64,000 nt of DNA from Azadirachta indica (taxonomy: Eukaryota; Streptophyta; Magnoliopsida; Sapindales; Meliaceae): the NCBI GenBank assembly GCA_022749755.1, contig CM040444.1:7815009-7879008 (forward strand), given 5' to 3'. The notes under the pieces were generated by a model. It was given only the letters and a program-made list of their open reading frames with translations. It made no database searches and had not been told where the DNA came from. A program made the translations under genes and the position numbers. Shown here piece after piece: positions 63,961 through 64,000 of the stretch. Within the stretch, counting starts at the first letter, position 1; each line of letters opens with the position of its first letter.

Positions 63961-64000
63961 ACAAAGTATCTTACATAAACAATTTTAAATTTTGGCAGTT

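Noticed and set aside
1..64000. CRISPR arrays, bacterial operons or recent bacterial transfer
   Set aside because: No regularly spaced repeats, ribosome-binding sites or compact gene strings; composition and gene structure are plant-like throughout.

Overview
The window looks like nuclear DNA of a eudicot plant. It is very AT-rich, coding regions are split by short GT-AG introns, TIR-NBS-LRR (TNL) resistance genes are present (a class absent from grasses), and plant Ty1/copia and Ty3/gypsy elements are common. The TNL sequences remind me of woody rosids such as Sapindales, but I cannot place the species from the sequence alone. No operons, CRISPR arrays or rRNA genes are present.

Layout. At 0.9-1.2 kb lies the end of a CACTA-type element. 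A four-exon bHLH transcription factor gene (2526-5300, +) is the only near-intact cellular gene; its splice phases join correctly, but exon 3 carries a one-base frame slip in a run of eight T. A segmental duplication starts at 7.1 kb (copy A, 7.1-10.2 kb; copy B, 18.3-22.8 kb, interrupted by a solo LTR with target-site duplication). Copy A abuts TNL-1 (10597-15422, -), a heavily decayed TNL. Retroelement relics fill 16.4-18.3 kb. Copy B runs into a 1.4-kb long-inverted-repeat element (22.19-23.61 kb). A gypsy RT/RNase H relic lies at 24.1-24.9 kb. From 25 to 29.7 kb I see only AT-rich DNA with repeats.

At 29.75-30.70 kb lies the orphaned 3' end of a TNL-3-type gene. Next come a complete but dead copia element (copia-1, 31929-36872, TSD TGGTT), an anonymous stretch with MITEs, and TNL-2 (40131-44179, -), a paralogue of TNL-1 with an open LRR exon and C-terminal domain but a broken TIR and NBS. 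From 44.7 to 51.8 kb there is a fold-back MITE, an orphaned 5' flank of TNL-3 type and the 3' flank of TNL-3. That flank is interrupted by a younger copia element (copia-2, 51846-57386, TSD GTTAT). TNL-3 itself (57627-61721, -) belongs to a second TNL subfamily and is also a pseudogene. The window ends in a fold-back repeat carrying tRNA-like A/B-box modules in both arms; a second copy sits in intron 1 of TNL-1.

How it fits together. The window reads as a decaying resistance-gene cluster in which two TNL subfamilies were tandemly duplicated and then broken by point mutations, indels and transposons. None of the three TNLs can make a full-length receptor as written. TNL-1 and TNL-2 also lack the glutamate normally needed for TIR NADase activity. 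The duplicated flanks preserve empty sites for two insertions, which lets events be ordered without outside data. I see no wholly new gene system; the most unusual items are the tRNA-like fold-back repeat, the large hairpin element and the nested history of the cluster.
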